From assembly GCA_019648995.1 (NCBI GenBank), contig BLXT01000383.1, forward strand, positions 185,884 through 221,707: a stretch of DNA of 35,824 nucleotides. The letters are read 5' to 3'. This stretch comes from Plakobranchus ocellatus. Taxonomy: Eukaryota > Mollusca > Gastropoda > Plakobranchidae. This document shows positions 23,101 to 35,236 of the stretch, in pieces; position 1 is the first letter of the stretch; each line of letters opens with the position of its first letter. The translations under genes and the position numbers were made by a program. The notes beneath the pieces were generated by a model that was given only the letters and a program-made list of their open reading frames with translations, searched no databases and was not told the DNA's origin.

Positions 23101-25453
23101 AATATTTTTCCCTTTTCCTTCCCCTTCTACTTTCTCTTTCATTTTCAATAGCATATCAATTCTCTTAATAACATGTTGAATTGGATAAGTATGAAGACAG
23201 AAGAAAGAAAAGCAGAATAGGTAAAAATTGTATTACTTTGTTGGGCAAAGTCCCATCACTCTTTCGGACCACACTTTTATCCAAAGCATCAGGCTTAGGT
23301 GGGTGGATTGTGGTTTGTGGCACATCATACAGGAATGAAATGTCCCTGGAGACAAAAAGAAAAGTATTTGTTTCTTTTTTTTTTTCTTTTCTTTCTTCAT
23401 TGAGAGAATGCAAGCATGATGGAAAACCAAACAGTGTTAAGAACTGTAGCTTGATAATAAAATAAAAAGAAAAAAAACATATGTATGCACTTGCATCAAG
23501 ACTTATAGGTCAATATGTATGCACTTGCATTAAGACTAATCCAATTGAATTGAATCTCTCTCATAAATCTCTGATGATTCTAAATGTGTAAAATGCAATC
23601 TCTGGACTCATTTACATTGCTACTACGTATTTCGAAAAGTTGTATGAAAATTTTGAGTTAGCCTATAAGACACATATTCGCTATAGAAGCTTTGTTTATC
23701 TTGTTTGCCATTATTTGCCCGATTTGTATTGTGGTGGAGAATGTTATCGTCATGCTAGTTTTGTCAAACGGACTATTTCTCTCAATTATTTGGACGGGCA
23801 GTAATTTTCCTTCATAGTAGTGAGACATGAAATCAGAATTTTGAGATGCACTTTAATGGTTGTTCAACGTATATCTGGCTTTCTTCATATTTCTTTTACA
23901 GAATGCTTTTATAAAACAGACCCTCCACTTTTTTAACATTCAGAAATCCAAAGGTAAAATAGGTAGCCTTCTGAAAGTGTAGAGAGAATCAGCATTTGAG
24001 ATATTTTTTAATTTTTTTGTTTTTGTTTTTTGTTTTAGCACTTACTTGCCAGCACCACAGGCACAAGGGGTATTCTCTAGGAGATGTTTAAACCGATCTC
24101 GTCTTTTATGGTTCCAAACATTGGCTGGCGGTGGCCGAGCAGTGCCCTGGTGGAATTAAATAGTTTTTGTTTAAAAAATATCAAATTTAAACACAAAAAA
24201 AATACAATTTGAAAGGTGACTTCTACAAATTATTCAGAATTGTACCTCTAGAGTTTCTATTGCTTGGTTGCTTTTTTGGGGGGGTGGGGGGGTTGCCTCT
24301 TTTTATCAGAACTGAAGGATAATTATTAAAATCATTTTCATATTTTTGTGAAAATACCTGTTGTCAATCAACCATCCAACAATAACATACTTTTTTTTTC
24401 TTTTGTTTGTATCTGCAGGGTGTATACTACTAACTTGTTGATTCATAATCGATACTGAATAGATTTATACACATTTTGTCTTTTAATCTAACTGCAGTAC
24501 TAGTTTCATCATTTGATGATTTAGACAATCTATTGCTGTTTGTGTTGTAAAAGAATGGAATGAAACAAGTGTGGTTGTTAGATCTATGTTTTTACACAAT
24601 AAATATGCCAAGGCACATAAGATCTGAAAATTTAAGTTGCTTCATTTTTTTCTGTTATTTAAATGAACTAAGAATATGTCAATTTATAATGAGACCTTTT
24701 AAGCATTTTAATTGTGCATTTTCTTATCTTGAGTGATTTATTGGTTACACTTGTGACTGTTTGACGAATAGTTTTTAAATTTTCAAGAGTAACTTACTGA
24801 TGTAGTGTTGAGATTTCTAACTCGACTCGGGGGGCCAAGTTTACCCTTGCTGGGTGGAGGTTGGGTTAAGGCAAATAAAATATCCTCAGGAATAAAATCA
24901 CTTTGCAGAGATGTTGGCAGTGGCTTTGTCTTGTCTATATCATTGCTAGACCGAAGCACAGGAAGCTCTCCTAAGACAATACATGGTGAATAATATTACA
25001 TAAACTACTGTATTACAACAGACATACAGGCTTCAAAACTTAGCATTGAACTAATATAAAGCAGTATTTTATTGTAAGAAGAATCGATGAGTCAAATTTT
25101 AGATATAAGTGCATTTTTTTAGAATAATTTTTATCATACTTTTCCTTTTCTTCTATAAAATTAAATAAGACAGATTTGCAAGACACAATAAACATGCTAA
25201 ATTTCCAGTAATTTATTTTGATCACACCAAATGCTTTTAAAAACAGTATGTGTTTCTTATAGCAATTTAAAAAAACCCACCTACATTCATAATTTTTAGT
25301 ACTGTTATACTATGAACACTTCTGTCGAGGCTAAAACGGCTTACCATTTTTGCTCTTGGTAGTTATAACGCTGCCTTCATTGTTTGGGATTGGGCTGGAA
25401 GATGGACTAGGCAGAGAGACATGTTTGTCTCCACCTGTCCTTACAACACTCAT
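1270..25453 (-). CDS. AXDND1: AXDND1-like axonemal dynein light chain domain protein (24 coding exons)
   Basis: Joined by hand from 24 exons on the minus strand; every splice phase fits and no internal stop remains, giving about 1005 residues (human AXDND1 is about 1010). Diagnostic blocks are an N-terminal PANVWNHKRRDRFKHLLENT, then DISFLYDVP, LPDEYHIVKNKGVVGIDYH, DHEKHLVLFPSM and YEVLQLKQALGNMLDKAGV. The middle (about residues 265-600) is rich in heptad-like charged helices, as in the axonemal dynein light chain domain; the C-terminal 200 residues are acidic and low in complexity. From family knowledge, AXDND1 is testis-enriched and needed for sperm formation; its relation to axonemal dynein rests on the domain. 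No signal peptide or membrane segment is seen. Start: ATG at 25453-25451, just after a splice acceptor, so at least one untranslated exon probably lies upstream. Stop: TGA at 1272-1270. Family call firm; exact ends less so. Confidence 0.9.
2431..2592 (-). CDS. AXDND1: AXDND1 coding exon 23 (acidic low-complexity)
   Basis: Acceptor gtgataag, donor AAG|gtgaaa, phase 0 on both sides, 54 codons. Encodes an acidic segment (EEPTDTDGDTTDAVPEETDS, then EKEEPSAAEQGQQPPEE), probably disordered. The acceptor's pyrimidine tract lies 20 bases back, so this boundary is weaker. Confidence 0.72.
3165..3353 (-). CDS. AXDND1: AXDND1 coding exon 22
   Basis: Acceptor tgtacag, donor GAG|gtaaga, phase 0 on both sides, 63 codons. 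Encodes SECEDWIHTAQILMSQLTGD and a Thr-rich stretch (STTLTKTTTPSM). Confidence 0.82.
3881..3977 (-). CDS. AXDND1: AXDND1 coding exon 21
   Basis: Acceptor ttcaccag, donor AGG|gtcagt, phase 2 in and phase 0 out. Encodes CCNGIVMENTQARQDNNEEN and ADHELKDLAKLR. The other two frames contain stops. Confidence 0.8.
3978..4720 (-). other. AXDND1 intron 20
   Basis: AT-rich intron of 743 bp with T- and A-runs. I see nothing else in it. Confidence 0.5.
4721..4911 (-). CDS. AXDND1: AXDND1 coding exon 20
   Basis: Acceptor tacacaag, donor TT|gtatgc, phase 0 in and phase 2 out. Encodes VSSLHSEMVRWMVQVLLRLA and SIPQLIEVVKTLFESIETFS. A closer GT (TAC|gtcaca) exists, but only gtatgc keeps frame with the next exon. 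Confidence 0.82.
5190..5336 (-). repeat. Degenerate tRNA-derived SINE
   Basis: On the minus strand, a box A-like TGGTGGTGTAG lies at 5330-5320 and a box B-like GGGTTTTAATCTGC at 5274-5261. The stretch between and past them aligns by eye with the element at 12721 (both share CCTG-GATCTG, AAGG, ATGGGTTT-AA). It sits in AXDND1 intron 19 (4912-6258). Confidence 0.55.
5565..5710 (+). repeat. Probable 3' part of a tRNA-derived SINE
   Basis: GGTTTGAATCC at 5606-5616 matches a tRNA box B (GGTTCGANNCC) except one base. It is followed by a non-tRNA body containing TTTCCACCCAG (5652-5662). The box A half is not recognisable. Lies in AXDND1 intron 19. Confidence 0.45.
6259..6352 (-). CDS. AXDND1: AXDND1 coding exon 19
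   Basis: Acceptor ccaccacaaag, donor CAG|gttagt, phase 2 in and phase 0 out. Encodes SIDIHDVVRKTQKWATTASN and SIDSEDAKLVEQ. It follows the 5.06 kb intron, and the phase match with the exon across that gap supports the join. Confidence 0.8.
6359..6425. repeat. Copy 1 of a diverged ~70-bp duplication
   Basis: Starts GGTGGAGAAAA and continues through AACAAAAATGT-CTTCAAATTTC and a T-run. It is the pyrimidine-rich flank directly upstream (in gene sense) of AXDND1 exon 19. Copy 2 is at 9381-9450; by eye about 85% of bases agree. Confidence 0.6.
9381..9450. repeat. Copy 2 of a diverged ~70-bp duplication
   Basis: Same order of motifs as copy 1 (GGTGGAGAAAA, AACAAAAATGT, CTTCAAATTTC, T-run, CTCAA). 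In gene sense it ends in an AG (tctccaccag) resembling a splice acceptor, but no exon 19-like sequence follows. Confidence 0.6.
11413..11629 (-). CDS. AXDND1: AXDND1 coding exon 18
   Basis: Acceptor ctctcag, donor AG|gtagag, phase 1 in and phase 2 out. Encodes VAGLIINLQSSLETWETKVT and LYQTLEEWLTLVQQAYEYVG. The Trp-containing helices resemble spectrin-like bundles, but I claim no domain. Confidence 0.88.
11880..11931 (-). CDS. AXDND1: AXDND1 coding exon 17 with GC donor
   Basis: Encodes EVDQLLTQFQHRITGEN. The donor is ATG|gcaagt, a GC donor; the nearby GT (AA|gttgac) would throw the next exon out of frame. The acceptor is a tandem TAGGAG, so the leading Glu may be optional (end 11931 or 11928). 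Phase 0 in, phase 1 out. Confidence 0.8.
12721..12860 (+). repeat. tRNA-derived SINE with internal hairpin
   Basis: Box A-like TGACACAGTGG (12730-12740) and box B-like GGTTTGAACCC (12794-12804) fit RNA polymerase III internal promoters. The boxes are 64 bases apart, about 20 more than in a plain tRNA. Between them is a perfect 10-bp inverted repeat (GAAGGGTCCT at 12757-12766, AGGACCCTTC at 12777-12786). A non-tRNA body follows to about 12860. It lies in AXDND1 intron 16 (11932-13093), opposite in sense to the gene. Confidence 0.65.
13094..13276 (-). CDS. AXDND1: AXDND1 coding exon 16
   Basis: Acceptor gcatcag, donor GAG|gtcaga, phase 0 on both sides, 61 codons. Encodes NSQEELSQIRREMEGWTDAA and a basic segment FGRHRGPDNRTHQDQHSMHA. 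Confidence 0.88.
13934..14015 (-). CDS. AXDND1: AXDND1 coding exon 15
   Basis: Acceptor ctcacag, donor GAG|gtgagg, phase 2 in and phase 0 out. Encodes DMENGAVRRPDDDFVRSLLS and GIKSWDE. A second AG two bases downstream of the acceptor would break frame. Confidence 0.86.
14741..14880 (-). CDS. AXDND1: AXDND1 coding exon 14
   Basis: Acceptor gtttctag, donor GT|gtaaag, phase 0 in and phase 2 out. Encodes SYVENWRDLIEDFNIALRQR and then a helix ending FQTRFV. The donor was chosen because it is the only one that keeps frame with the next exon. Confidence 0.82.
15236..15364 (-). CDS. AXDND1: AXDND1 coding exon 13
   Basis: Acceptor acctag, donor CAG|gtatga, phase 0 on both sides, 43 codons. Encodes VTEEYQLNTAKRLQLSEKGW and VKMANHFTILLSDRDTDLLT. 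Confidence 0.9.
15954..16112 (-). CDS. AXDND1: AXDND1 coding exon 12
   Basis: Acceptor cctcattag, donor AAG|gtaatg, phase 0 on both sides, 53 codons. Encodes NASLLAEYHDLYELQRRRLE and RQVFMLSEEREVWSTAAYSL. Long amphipathic helix with a Trp near its end, typical of the domain's C-terminal part. Confidence 0.9.
17040..17520. other. GC-richer island in AXDND1 intron 11
   Basis: Within the 1.5-kb intron 16113-17624 this stretch is visibly richer in GC than its surroundings and has a perfect 8-bp stem with a 4-base loop (GCCACACA at 17152-17159, TGTGTGGC at 17164-17171). The change in composition suggests an old inserted repeat, but I recognise no family. Confidence 0.25.
17625..17691 (-). CDS. 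AXDND1: AXDND1 coding exon 11 (67-bp exon)
   Basis: Acceptor attag, donor GAT|gtaagt, phase 2 in and phase 0 out. Encodes ELTDVKEHDRKVTKEAQKAQ then ED, a highly charged coiled-coil-like piece. Confidence 0.85.
18087..18179 (-). CDS. AXDND1: AXDND1 coding exon 10
   Basis: Acceptor attag, donor AG|gtttgt, phase 2 on both sides. Encodes LHEEVMAQRALDRRLTDELM and RFKGTIGVLT, a charged helical segment of the dynein light chain-like domain. Confidence 0.88.
18914..19008 (-). CDS. AXDND1: AXDND1 coding exon 9
   Basis: Acceptor ctccag, donor AG|gtcaga, phase 0 in and phase 2 out. Encodes SVECVERGELLADLRNKYSD and LLNKVPQQIM. The C-ERG-LL-LR-Y pattern is shared with axonemal dynein light intermediate chain domains. 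Confidence 0.9.
19852..19926 (-). CDS. AXDND1: AXDND1 coding exon 8
   Basis: Acceptor tttgacag, donor CAG|gtaaaa, phase 0 on both sides, 25 codons. Encodes MHNLLELIKREQNIYNVVFH followed by ELIRQ, the start of the axonemal dynein light chain-like helices. Confidence 0.88.
20108..20240. repeat. (TC)n microsatellite with 38-base assembly gap
   Basis: Nearly pure TC repeat in AXDND1 intron 7, interrupted by unknown bases (N) at 20175-20212. The true length is unresolved. On the transcribed strand it is a (GA)n purine tract. Confidence 0.97.
20457..20568 (-). CDS. AXDND1: AXDND1 coding exon 7
   Basis: Acceptor cttctgcag, donor CAG|gtaata, phase 2 in and phase 0 out. Encodes YEVLQLKQALGNMLDKAGV and an acidic, Gly-rich tail (EVEGGSGPTQ). 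This leads into the helical dynein light chain-like region. Confidence 0.9.
21040..21300. repeat. Possible old retroelement fragment
   Basis: In AXDND1 intron 6 (20569-21529). This GC-richer stretch differs from its AT-rich surroundings and recalls interspersed repeats, but I found no motif or termini that fix a family. Confidence 0.2.
21530..21586 (-). CDS. AXDND1: AXDND1 coding exon 6 (57-bp micro-exon)
   Basis: Acceptor ttttttgcag, donor AT|gtaagt, phase 2 on both sides. Encodes RYSTKPEDHEKHLVLFPSM, matching the DHEKxLxLFPSM block of the family. The downstream exon supplies the last base of the Met codon. Confidence 0.9.
21959..22047 (-). CDS. AXDND1: AXDND1 coding exon 5
   Basis: Encodes LPDEYHIVKNKGVVGIDYH, the most recognisable AXDND1 motif. 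The acceptor is a tandem GAGCAG: splicing after the first AG gives a leading Gln (end 22047), after the second AG starts at Pro (end 22044); both keep frame. Donor GA|gtaagt, phase 2. Confidence 0.9.
23034..23098. repeat. Imperfect GA/CT inverted repeat
   Basis: A GAGAGAAAGAGAGAACTT arm is followed after about 20 bases by AAGTTCTCTTTCTCTCTC, nearly its reverse complement. A third similar CT piece lies just upstream near 23005. It sits in AXDND1 intron 4 (22048-23236), where nothing else is recognised. Confidence 0.6.
23237..23345 (-). CDS. AXDND1: AXDND1 coding exon 4
   Basis: Acceptor tctccag, donor AAA|gtaata, phase 2 in and phase 0 out. Encodes DISFLYDVPQTTIHPPKPDA and then a Lys/Asp-rich stretch ending LPNK. 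The DISFLYDV core is conserved in vertebrate AXDND1. Confidence 0.9.
23481..23537. repeat. Short tandem duplication, period 34
   Basis: A 23-base unit (ATGTATGCACTTGCAT...) at 23481-23503 recurs at 23515-23537 with one mismatch. It lies in AXDND1 intron 3 (23346-24045). Confidence 0.85.
24046..24146 (-). CDS. AXDND1: AXDND1 coding exon 3
   Basis: Acceptor ttccaccag, donor AA|gtaagt, phase 0 in and phase 2 out. Encodes PPPANVWNHKRRDRFKHLLE followed by NTPCACGAG, a strongly family-specific block that identifies the gene as AXDND1. Confidence 0.9.
24278..24292 (+). repeat. G7-T-G7 run
   Basis: Two runs of seven G separated by one T, in AXDND1 intron 2 (24147-24797). It could form a G-quadruplex; on the transcribed strand it is C-rich. 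Confidence 0.8.
24798..24970 (-). CDS. AXDND1: AXDND1 coding exon 2
   Basis: Acceptor ttgtcttag, donor TCA|gtaagt, phase 1 in and phase 0 out. Encodes about residues 37-94, including SDFIPEDILFALTQPPPSKG and SRVRNLNTTS. Proline-rich linker-like segment preceding the conserved N-terminal block. Confidence 0.85.
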
Positions 25454-25477
25454 TGCGAATGAAGTTGAAGCATGCAC
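25345..25477 (-). CDS. AXDND1: AXDND1 coding exon 1 with start codon
   Basis: Acceptor tttggcag precedes 24 untranslated bases and then ATG at 25453-25451. It encodes residues 1-36, a Ser/Pro-rich, likely disordered N terminus (MSVVRTGGDKHVSLPSPSSS...). The donor is ATG|gtaagc, phase 1. The acceptor implies a non-coding first exon further upstream that I could not place. Confidence 0.8.
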
Positions 25478-25700
25478 CTGCCAAAGATAAACAGCTTTAT
25501 CTCTGTTTCACTTTTAGTGTCGATAAATAAACACCGAAGTGCCTGATTATTTGGTGATACAAAACTTGAATTAAACTCAATTTTTGTCCCATTGGCTTGA
25601 TCGCATTGAGATGGCATAAAAATGTATTGCCTAATGTAATTAATTTATTCATTTACCTAAAAATTATTTTTTGTAGAAATGTTAAGTAACAGCGATAAAA

Positions 25701-25703
<3 letters not shown>

Positions 25704-25738
<35 letters not shown>

Positions 25739-25822
25739 CACACACGCACAGATTCACACATATATAAATTGATAGATTGTTAGATACGTAGGTAAGTAGA
25801 TAGGTAGGTAGGTAAGTTAGTA
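25704..25822. repeat. (TC)n and (TAGG)n microsatellites
   Basis: A TC repeat of about 31 bases at 25704-25734 is followed by CACACGCACA and then, around 25790-25816, a TAGG/TAAG tetranucleotide repeat. Confidence 0.9.
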
Positions 25823-26139
25823 GTTAGAAGTGCTTTATTTTACGATAAGCTAATGAATATAATAAGTTTTAGGCAATTTTTATCTGGATTCGGATTGTAT
25901 GCATTGATGTAATCTAGATATATTTTGAAACATTTAGGATCCCTAAAATTGTGCATTAAAAAAAATATCGATTGATGGAATCTATTTCTGATATATAACC
26001 ATGCTATGACATGTATTGATCATTTAAAACAAAGCTAAAAATTAGCTGCTTTAAAAATTAAAATAATACTTCATTTAGTTAGAACTGCGAGTAACACAGC
26101 AGACATCTTAGCGTTCTCTGTATCCAAGGGGAAACGAAG

Positions 26140-26148
26140 ACGGAAGTG
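26140..26148 (+). promoter_or_regulatory. ETS-like site
   Basis: ACGGAAGTG differs by one base from the usual CCGGAAGT ETS core. An AGACATCTTAG at 26101-26111 is a weak YY1-like half site. Mammalian SURF1/SURF2 promoters are driven by ETS and YY1 factors, so the pairing is suggestive only. Confidence 0.35.
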
Positions 26149-26242
26149 CTGGTTGTGTCAAAATTTAAGAGAACTACTGGCTATTTAACGAAATCTGAGA
26201 CAATTATTGCATGCTGCTTTGTTTACATTCTGCAGAGATAAG

Positions 26243-26250
26243 TATATAAG
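26243..26250 (+). promoter_or_regulatory. TATA-like box before SURF2
   Basis: TATATAAG lies 156 bases before the SURF2 ATG, predicting a start near 26275. In AT-rich DNA such a match may be chance. Confidence 0.3.
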
Positions 26251-26405
26251 AAGATCAGAACAAGATCTACATAAATGTAATAGGTCTAGATACAATTATA
26301 TTCAGATCTTATGTCAAGAGTTTTCACCAAATGTATTTTCAAGTGTAGAATATAGAGCTCAACTAGATCTAGATTTTGCTTGTAGGTCGTAAAGATTCTG
26401 AGAAG

Positions 26406-31348
<4,943 letters not shown>

Positions 31349-34300
31349 TCGGAAATATTTCTTCTTTTATATATATTTTATTTTTTTGAAAGGTCGATCT
31401 TATACTAATGGATCTTAATTTCTTTTATTGCATTTAGAAACTTTGAACATTTATGAAGTTGATGATAACTTTGTAAGATAAAACAAAGTGATCATCAGTC
31501 TTGAAACTTGATTGCTGAGTCAAAAGCACATACATTTCACATATATTTTCCAGTCTGTTAATGTTCTAAATAGAATTTGTATGAAATTTATTATAATTAA
31601 ATGCAAAAAAAAAGCATTTCATAATCACATGATAATATTTTGGACAAGATGTTTTGTGTTTGATGTAAATTTTAAATTTGCTTTTGAAGATTTAATATGG
31701 TGGAATTTCATCTTTAGTTGATCTTTTTATTCATTTACTAACAACGAAGTTGTTATATTTTTCTCATCATTTATTAGGAAAATATTAGTCAACATTAGTC
31801 AAACATTTTACCTGAAAAGTCAAAAACTTTTCCTTTGATGGGAGCTCATCATCATCAACTCTTCAAACCTTAGTGGAACCCCAGTGGAGCAAAGGTCTTC
31901 CTCAAAAAATCTCCTTGGTCTGCCTATCCTGTGCCCTCTTTCTAAGTCTTGTCCTCTCCTTTCATCTCTGCCTCTGTCTCACATCTCCACATACTCTTTG
32001 GTTCTTTCCTCAAGGTGACTTTGTCCCAGCCATCTAAATTTCATTCTTGTATTATGTATGTCTATGGCATCTTCCTGTGTAGTTACTTTGTCGAAGCATC
32101 AGAATTTGAGTTCTCACAAAAACATGTACCGGTAATGACAAAGACTAGAAGCTGTTTGCATTCTCTTTAAAAGCTTTCAAGTTTAAGATCCATAAAGCAA
32201 TATAGATCTTTTTGCTGTTGTTGCTAAATTTTAAGAATAACATGCGTAATGCCACAAGATTTTCAGTTGTATCTTGCCAGAACCTTCGTTTTTCATAAGT
32301 GTTATAAACAACTATGAGTCCTCTTCTAAAGATAAGGGGTTCACTGTATTAATGTGTCAGAAAAAGAAGATGTGATTGAAAATTACATGATATTTCACAA
32401 ATGCCTCCATATTTCTTTAAATAGTGATATCTAAGGCATAGTGTACTGTATTGTGTAAGTTTTTTTTATTTACTTTCGTTTACAGCTCAGCTAAGATTAC
32501 TTTTGGCCACACATTTAAGCTTCAATTATTTTCCTTGTTATGTATATTGTAATTGTTTGTATAAGAAATAGATGTAGAAAAGACAGGTGCTGGAAGTGAG
32601 AGCTGAGAAGACAGGATAGATATAAAAATATCTTGAGACCAGTTCTAATCAGTCAGGTGTTGCATTTGCATATACTGTCATAAAACTTTTAAGGAAGAGG
32701 AATTGAAAATTCATTTTTTTTTTCTTTCTTTAACTGCTTTTTTTCAAGAAATTAAAGCACAAATATCTTATCCCAGAGTTTCTACAGTTTGTGTATCTCT
32801 TCGCAGATTTTGCATAGCTTATGAAATGCTGGCTACTTCAATGGTTAATATTAATATTATGTTCAAAATGCGATTTGACATTGTCTTTTTTATCGATGGA
32901 TTTTTTTTTCCTCTTTCAAGAGGGGAACATCAGTTCCATTTGAGAGGGCATTGGTATCTTTTGGGTTCTAAATCTCTCCCAGAGATATGCACAGGCACTT
33001 TGCAGCAAATTCTAGCCTTTTGGTGCTGACAAATAAGGCCTAAACGGTGAGAGATCATCAAGTGGTGAACTGACTATATGACTTAATATAATTTCCCCTA
33101 TGAAAAATAGATACATGTACTCATTTTTTTGTTTTGTTTTTTGGGGGGGGTTCAAAGTCAGAGTTCAATTGGTTTGTAAGAATTTAATAGTGAAACAACA
33201 TTAATAGACAAAATAAATTAGAGTTTGTACAGAAATGGCCTGAAACTTACTACTTAGGGCCTCTCAAGGAAGTAAAACAGAGATTTAAACAGACATGAAA
33301 GTTAAGGAGGATTGTTGTAGATAGTGGTGTGGAGGGAAAACGAGACACAGAAACATCAAACATGGAGAGAGCTGTCTCTGAGATGATAGGAAGGTAAAAC
33401 AGAGCTCTGCCAATAAAGACAGGTAAACAGAATGCTACATCCTGTAACTCTACAAGACAGACATTTGATAAATTAGTGAAGATATGCACTTTTTTTTCTC
33501 TCTCAAACAATTTATTATGACTAACATCATCAACATATGTATTTATTTTTCGTATATCAGCTCATGATTGTCATAAATTTCACCTCAGCTTTACTTTGTA
33601 GTGATGTATTTCTTTTTCTTGTTCTTTTTTGAGTGAATGCATGATGTGCTTTGAATTAAATAACAACTTATTTTATCATTGTTATAAAGACTTGAAAGTT
33701 GTGTTCAGAGGTTGATCATATGAGCAATTCAAACTTTAGCATCTAAATTTAAAATTAATTTTTCTTAAGTATGGTTTTCAAACACTTATCATACATTTAA
33801 CATTTTCTTTTTTGAAAATACAAAACTAATATTATAAATTGAACATCAATGAATATTTCAAGGATCTACTTACATATATCAAATTTGTTCTATTTTTTTT
33901 TACTTGAGATCAAACCAAAAACTTCTTTTTGGATGGAAAACATTTGTATATATTTTGTATAAAAGGCCTCAGTATTAAACAGGCACAAACAATTGTCAAT
34001 CAAATAAATAAGACAAAAAAAATCCATAGGCTAAGACATGTGCTAACATACTTATATACACTGTGGTTGCTGTTTATCATTTGTTGAAATCAGTGTACAT
34101 AATTTGTGCATGAAATCAAACCAATAAAAAGAATGCATTAAAACAGACCTTTCATCTCCAGTCATTTCTGTCTCATAAGAGGTTGAACTGAGCTATAGGG
34201 TGTTTGATGTGCAAATCTGAAGGCCCCAAAAATTTCTGATAATAAATGTAATTTTTTTTTCTTTCTGCTGGTTTTGTTGTTGTTTGAAACATATTGATTC

Positions 34301-34894
34301 ATTTTGCCCTAAGAAGAAAAGCAAGGTGAAGGCCACTGTGTGTTGACTATGTTGAAAAAGATCGAAATTTCAAAAAATTAACATGCAAATTATTACAATT
34401 CAAGGTACACTACTTTTGCGCACATCTTATCACTATCAGAAAAATACCTGGATAGTTATGAAGAGTATCATACTTCTTAGCATAATCTTCATTAAATCTA
34501 AAACGTGGAGCAAAATGTGGAAATTATATCATGTTTCTGTGCAAAGGCCACATCAATCAGTGACTCTAAAAGCTGCTGTATGATGCTAGTAGTTCTCGAG
34601 CAGAAACAAGTGTGGTGATTACAATAATAACAATAATAATTTTTAAAAATAATATCATCACCATCATCATTATTTTTAGTAAGAATTGATGTGATAGAGA
34701 CGTATCACTGCCAAGGTTTTACTTCCTTTAAATTTTGGAAATGATTGGCTGTGACTGGCAAGATGAAAATTAATCAATAAATAATTATCTGTAATCCTCA
34801 CACAGTTTTTAGCCCTTGTTTTTTTAAAGCTTGAAGCCAGTGTGGCTTAAAAAGTAAAGCAGTCAAAAACAGTTTATTTTGTTTTTCATGGCAT
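31349..34894. other. Convergent intergenic region and SURF2 3' UTR
   Basis: 3.5 kb between the ends of SURF2 and of the minus-strand gene at 34895. Candidate plus-strand poly(A) signals are ATTAAA at 31596-31601, followed by TG-rich sequence, and AATAAA near 34124. It also holds the LINE remnant at 31845-32135, a G8 run near 33143-33150 and AT-rich triplet repeats near 34620-34675. Confidence 0.4.
31845..32135 (-). mobile_element. Decayed LINE (non-LTR retrotransposon) 3' end
   Basis: On the minus strand, scattered frames read MKFRWLGQ (near 32042-32019) and then, after stops, GRPRRFFEEDL (near 31924-31892). RWLGH and GRPRR are typical near the end of LINE reverse transcriptase proteins. The 3' end is a TGATGATGATGA tail (near 31850-31857), common in RTE-like elements. 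It is heavily broken and non-functional; the family is uncertain. Confidence 0.45.
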
Positions 34895-35236
34895 CTAAAA
34901 ACTATTTAAATGTTGCACATTGTACACCACATTAGAGGGGGATAATGCTCGTTGTGTTTCAGCGACAGACATTATCTCCCTTACAGCTTCAGATTCTGTG
35001 TTTTCATCCTGTGTTGAGGAATCGTCAACGTTGTCTTCGTATTCAGCTGTTCGTGCCACACCGCCATTGCTGGAAAGTATATGTACTCTTCCACGTCGAC
35101 TAAGTTGGTTTGAGACTTGGCTTGTGACAAAATGTTTAGCTTTGTGGATGGCCAGCACTGTAGATCTGGCTGTTTCCACGGCAGTGAGAACTACGCTTTT
35201 CACAGCATCGTACTTGTAGATGTGAAGACGGTCCAC
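34895..35236 (-). CDS. Last coding exon of an unidentified gene (partial)
   Basis: Acceptor attgtcaccag precedes an open frame of 113 codons in phase 0, ending TAG at 34897-34895. The first part (VDRLHIYKYDAVKSVVLTAV then ETARSTVLAIHKAKHFVTSQ) looks like an amphipathic helix without acidic residues at its centre. The rest is Ser/Glu/Asp-rich (EYEDNVDDSSTQDENTESEA) and likely disordered. I do not recognise the protein. The helix recalls lipid-droplet coat (perilipin-type) repeats, but this is only an impression. Earlier exons lie beyond the right edge. Minus-strand AATAAA at 34878-34873 is a possible but very close poly(A) signal. Confidence 0.65.
   Translation of the reverse strand: MDRLHIYKYDAVKSVVLTAVETARSTVLAIHKAKHFVTSQVSNQLSRRGRVHILSSNGGVARTAEYEDNVDDSSTQDENTESEAVREIMSVAETQRALSPSNVVYNVQHLNSF

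Larger units (their letters stand above)
25478..26405. promoter_or_regulatory. Shared head-to-head upstream region of AXDND1 and SURF2
   Basis: The two start codons lie about 950 bases apart and point away from each other. The spacer must hold the SURF2 promoter and a 5' untranslated exon of AXDND1, as a splice acceptor lies 24 bases before its ATG. It has a simple repeat block (25704-25822) and the sites listed next. I saw no convincing RFX X-box, which many cilia genes carry. Confidence 0.6.

Noticed and set aside
25704..25822. CRISPR-like or functional repeat array
   Set aside because: Plain di- and tetranucleotide microsatellites in animal DNA, with no spacers.
32703..33029. 108-codon plus-strand open frame downstream of SURF2
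   Set aside because: Phe-rich translation of T-runs, no exon borders, no family resemblance.
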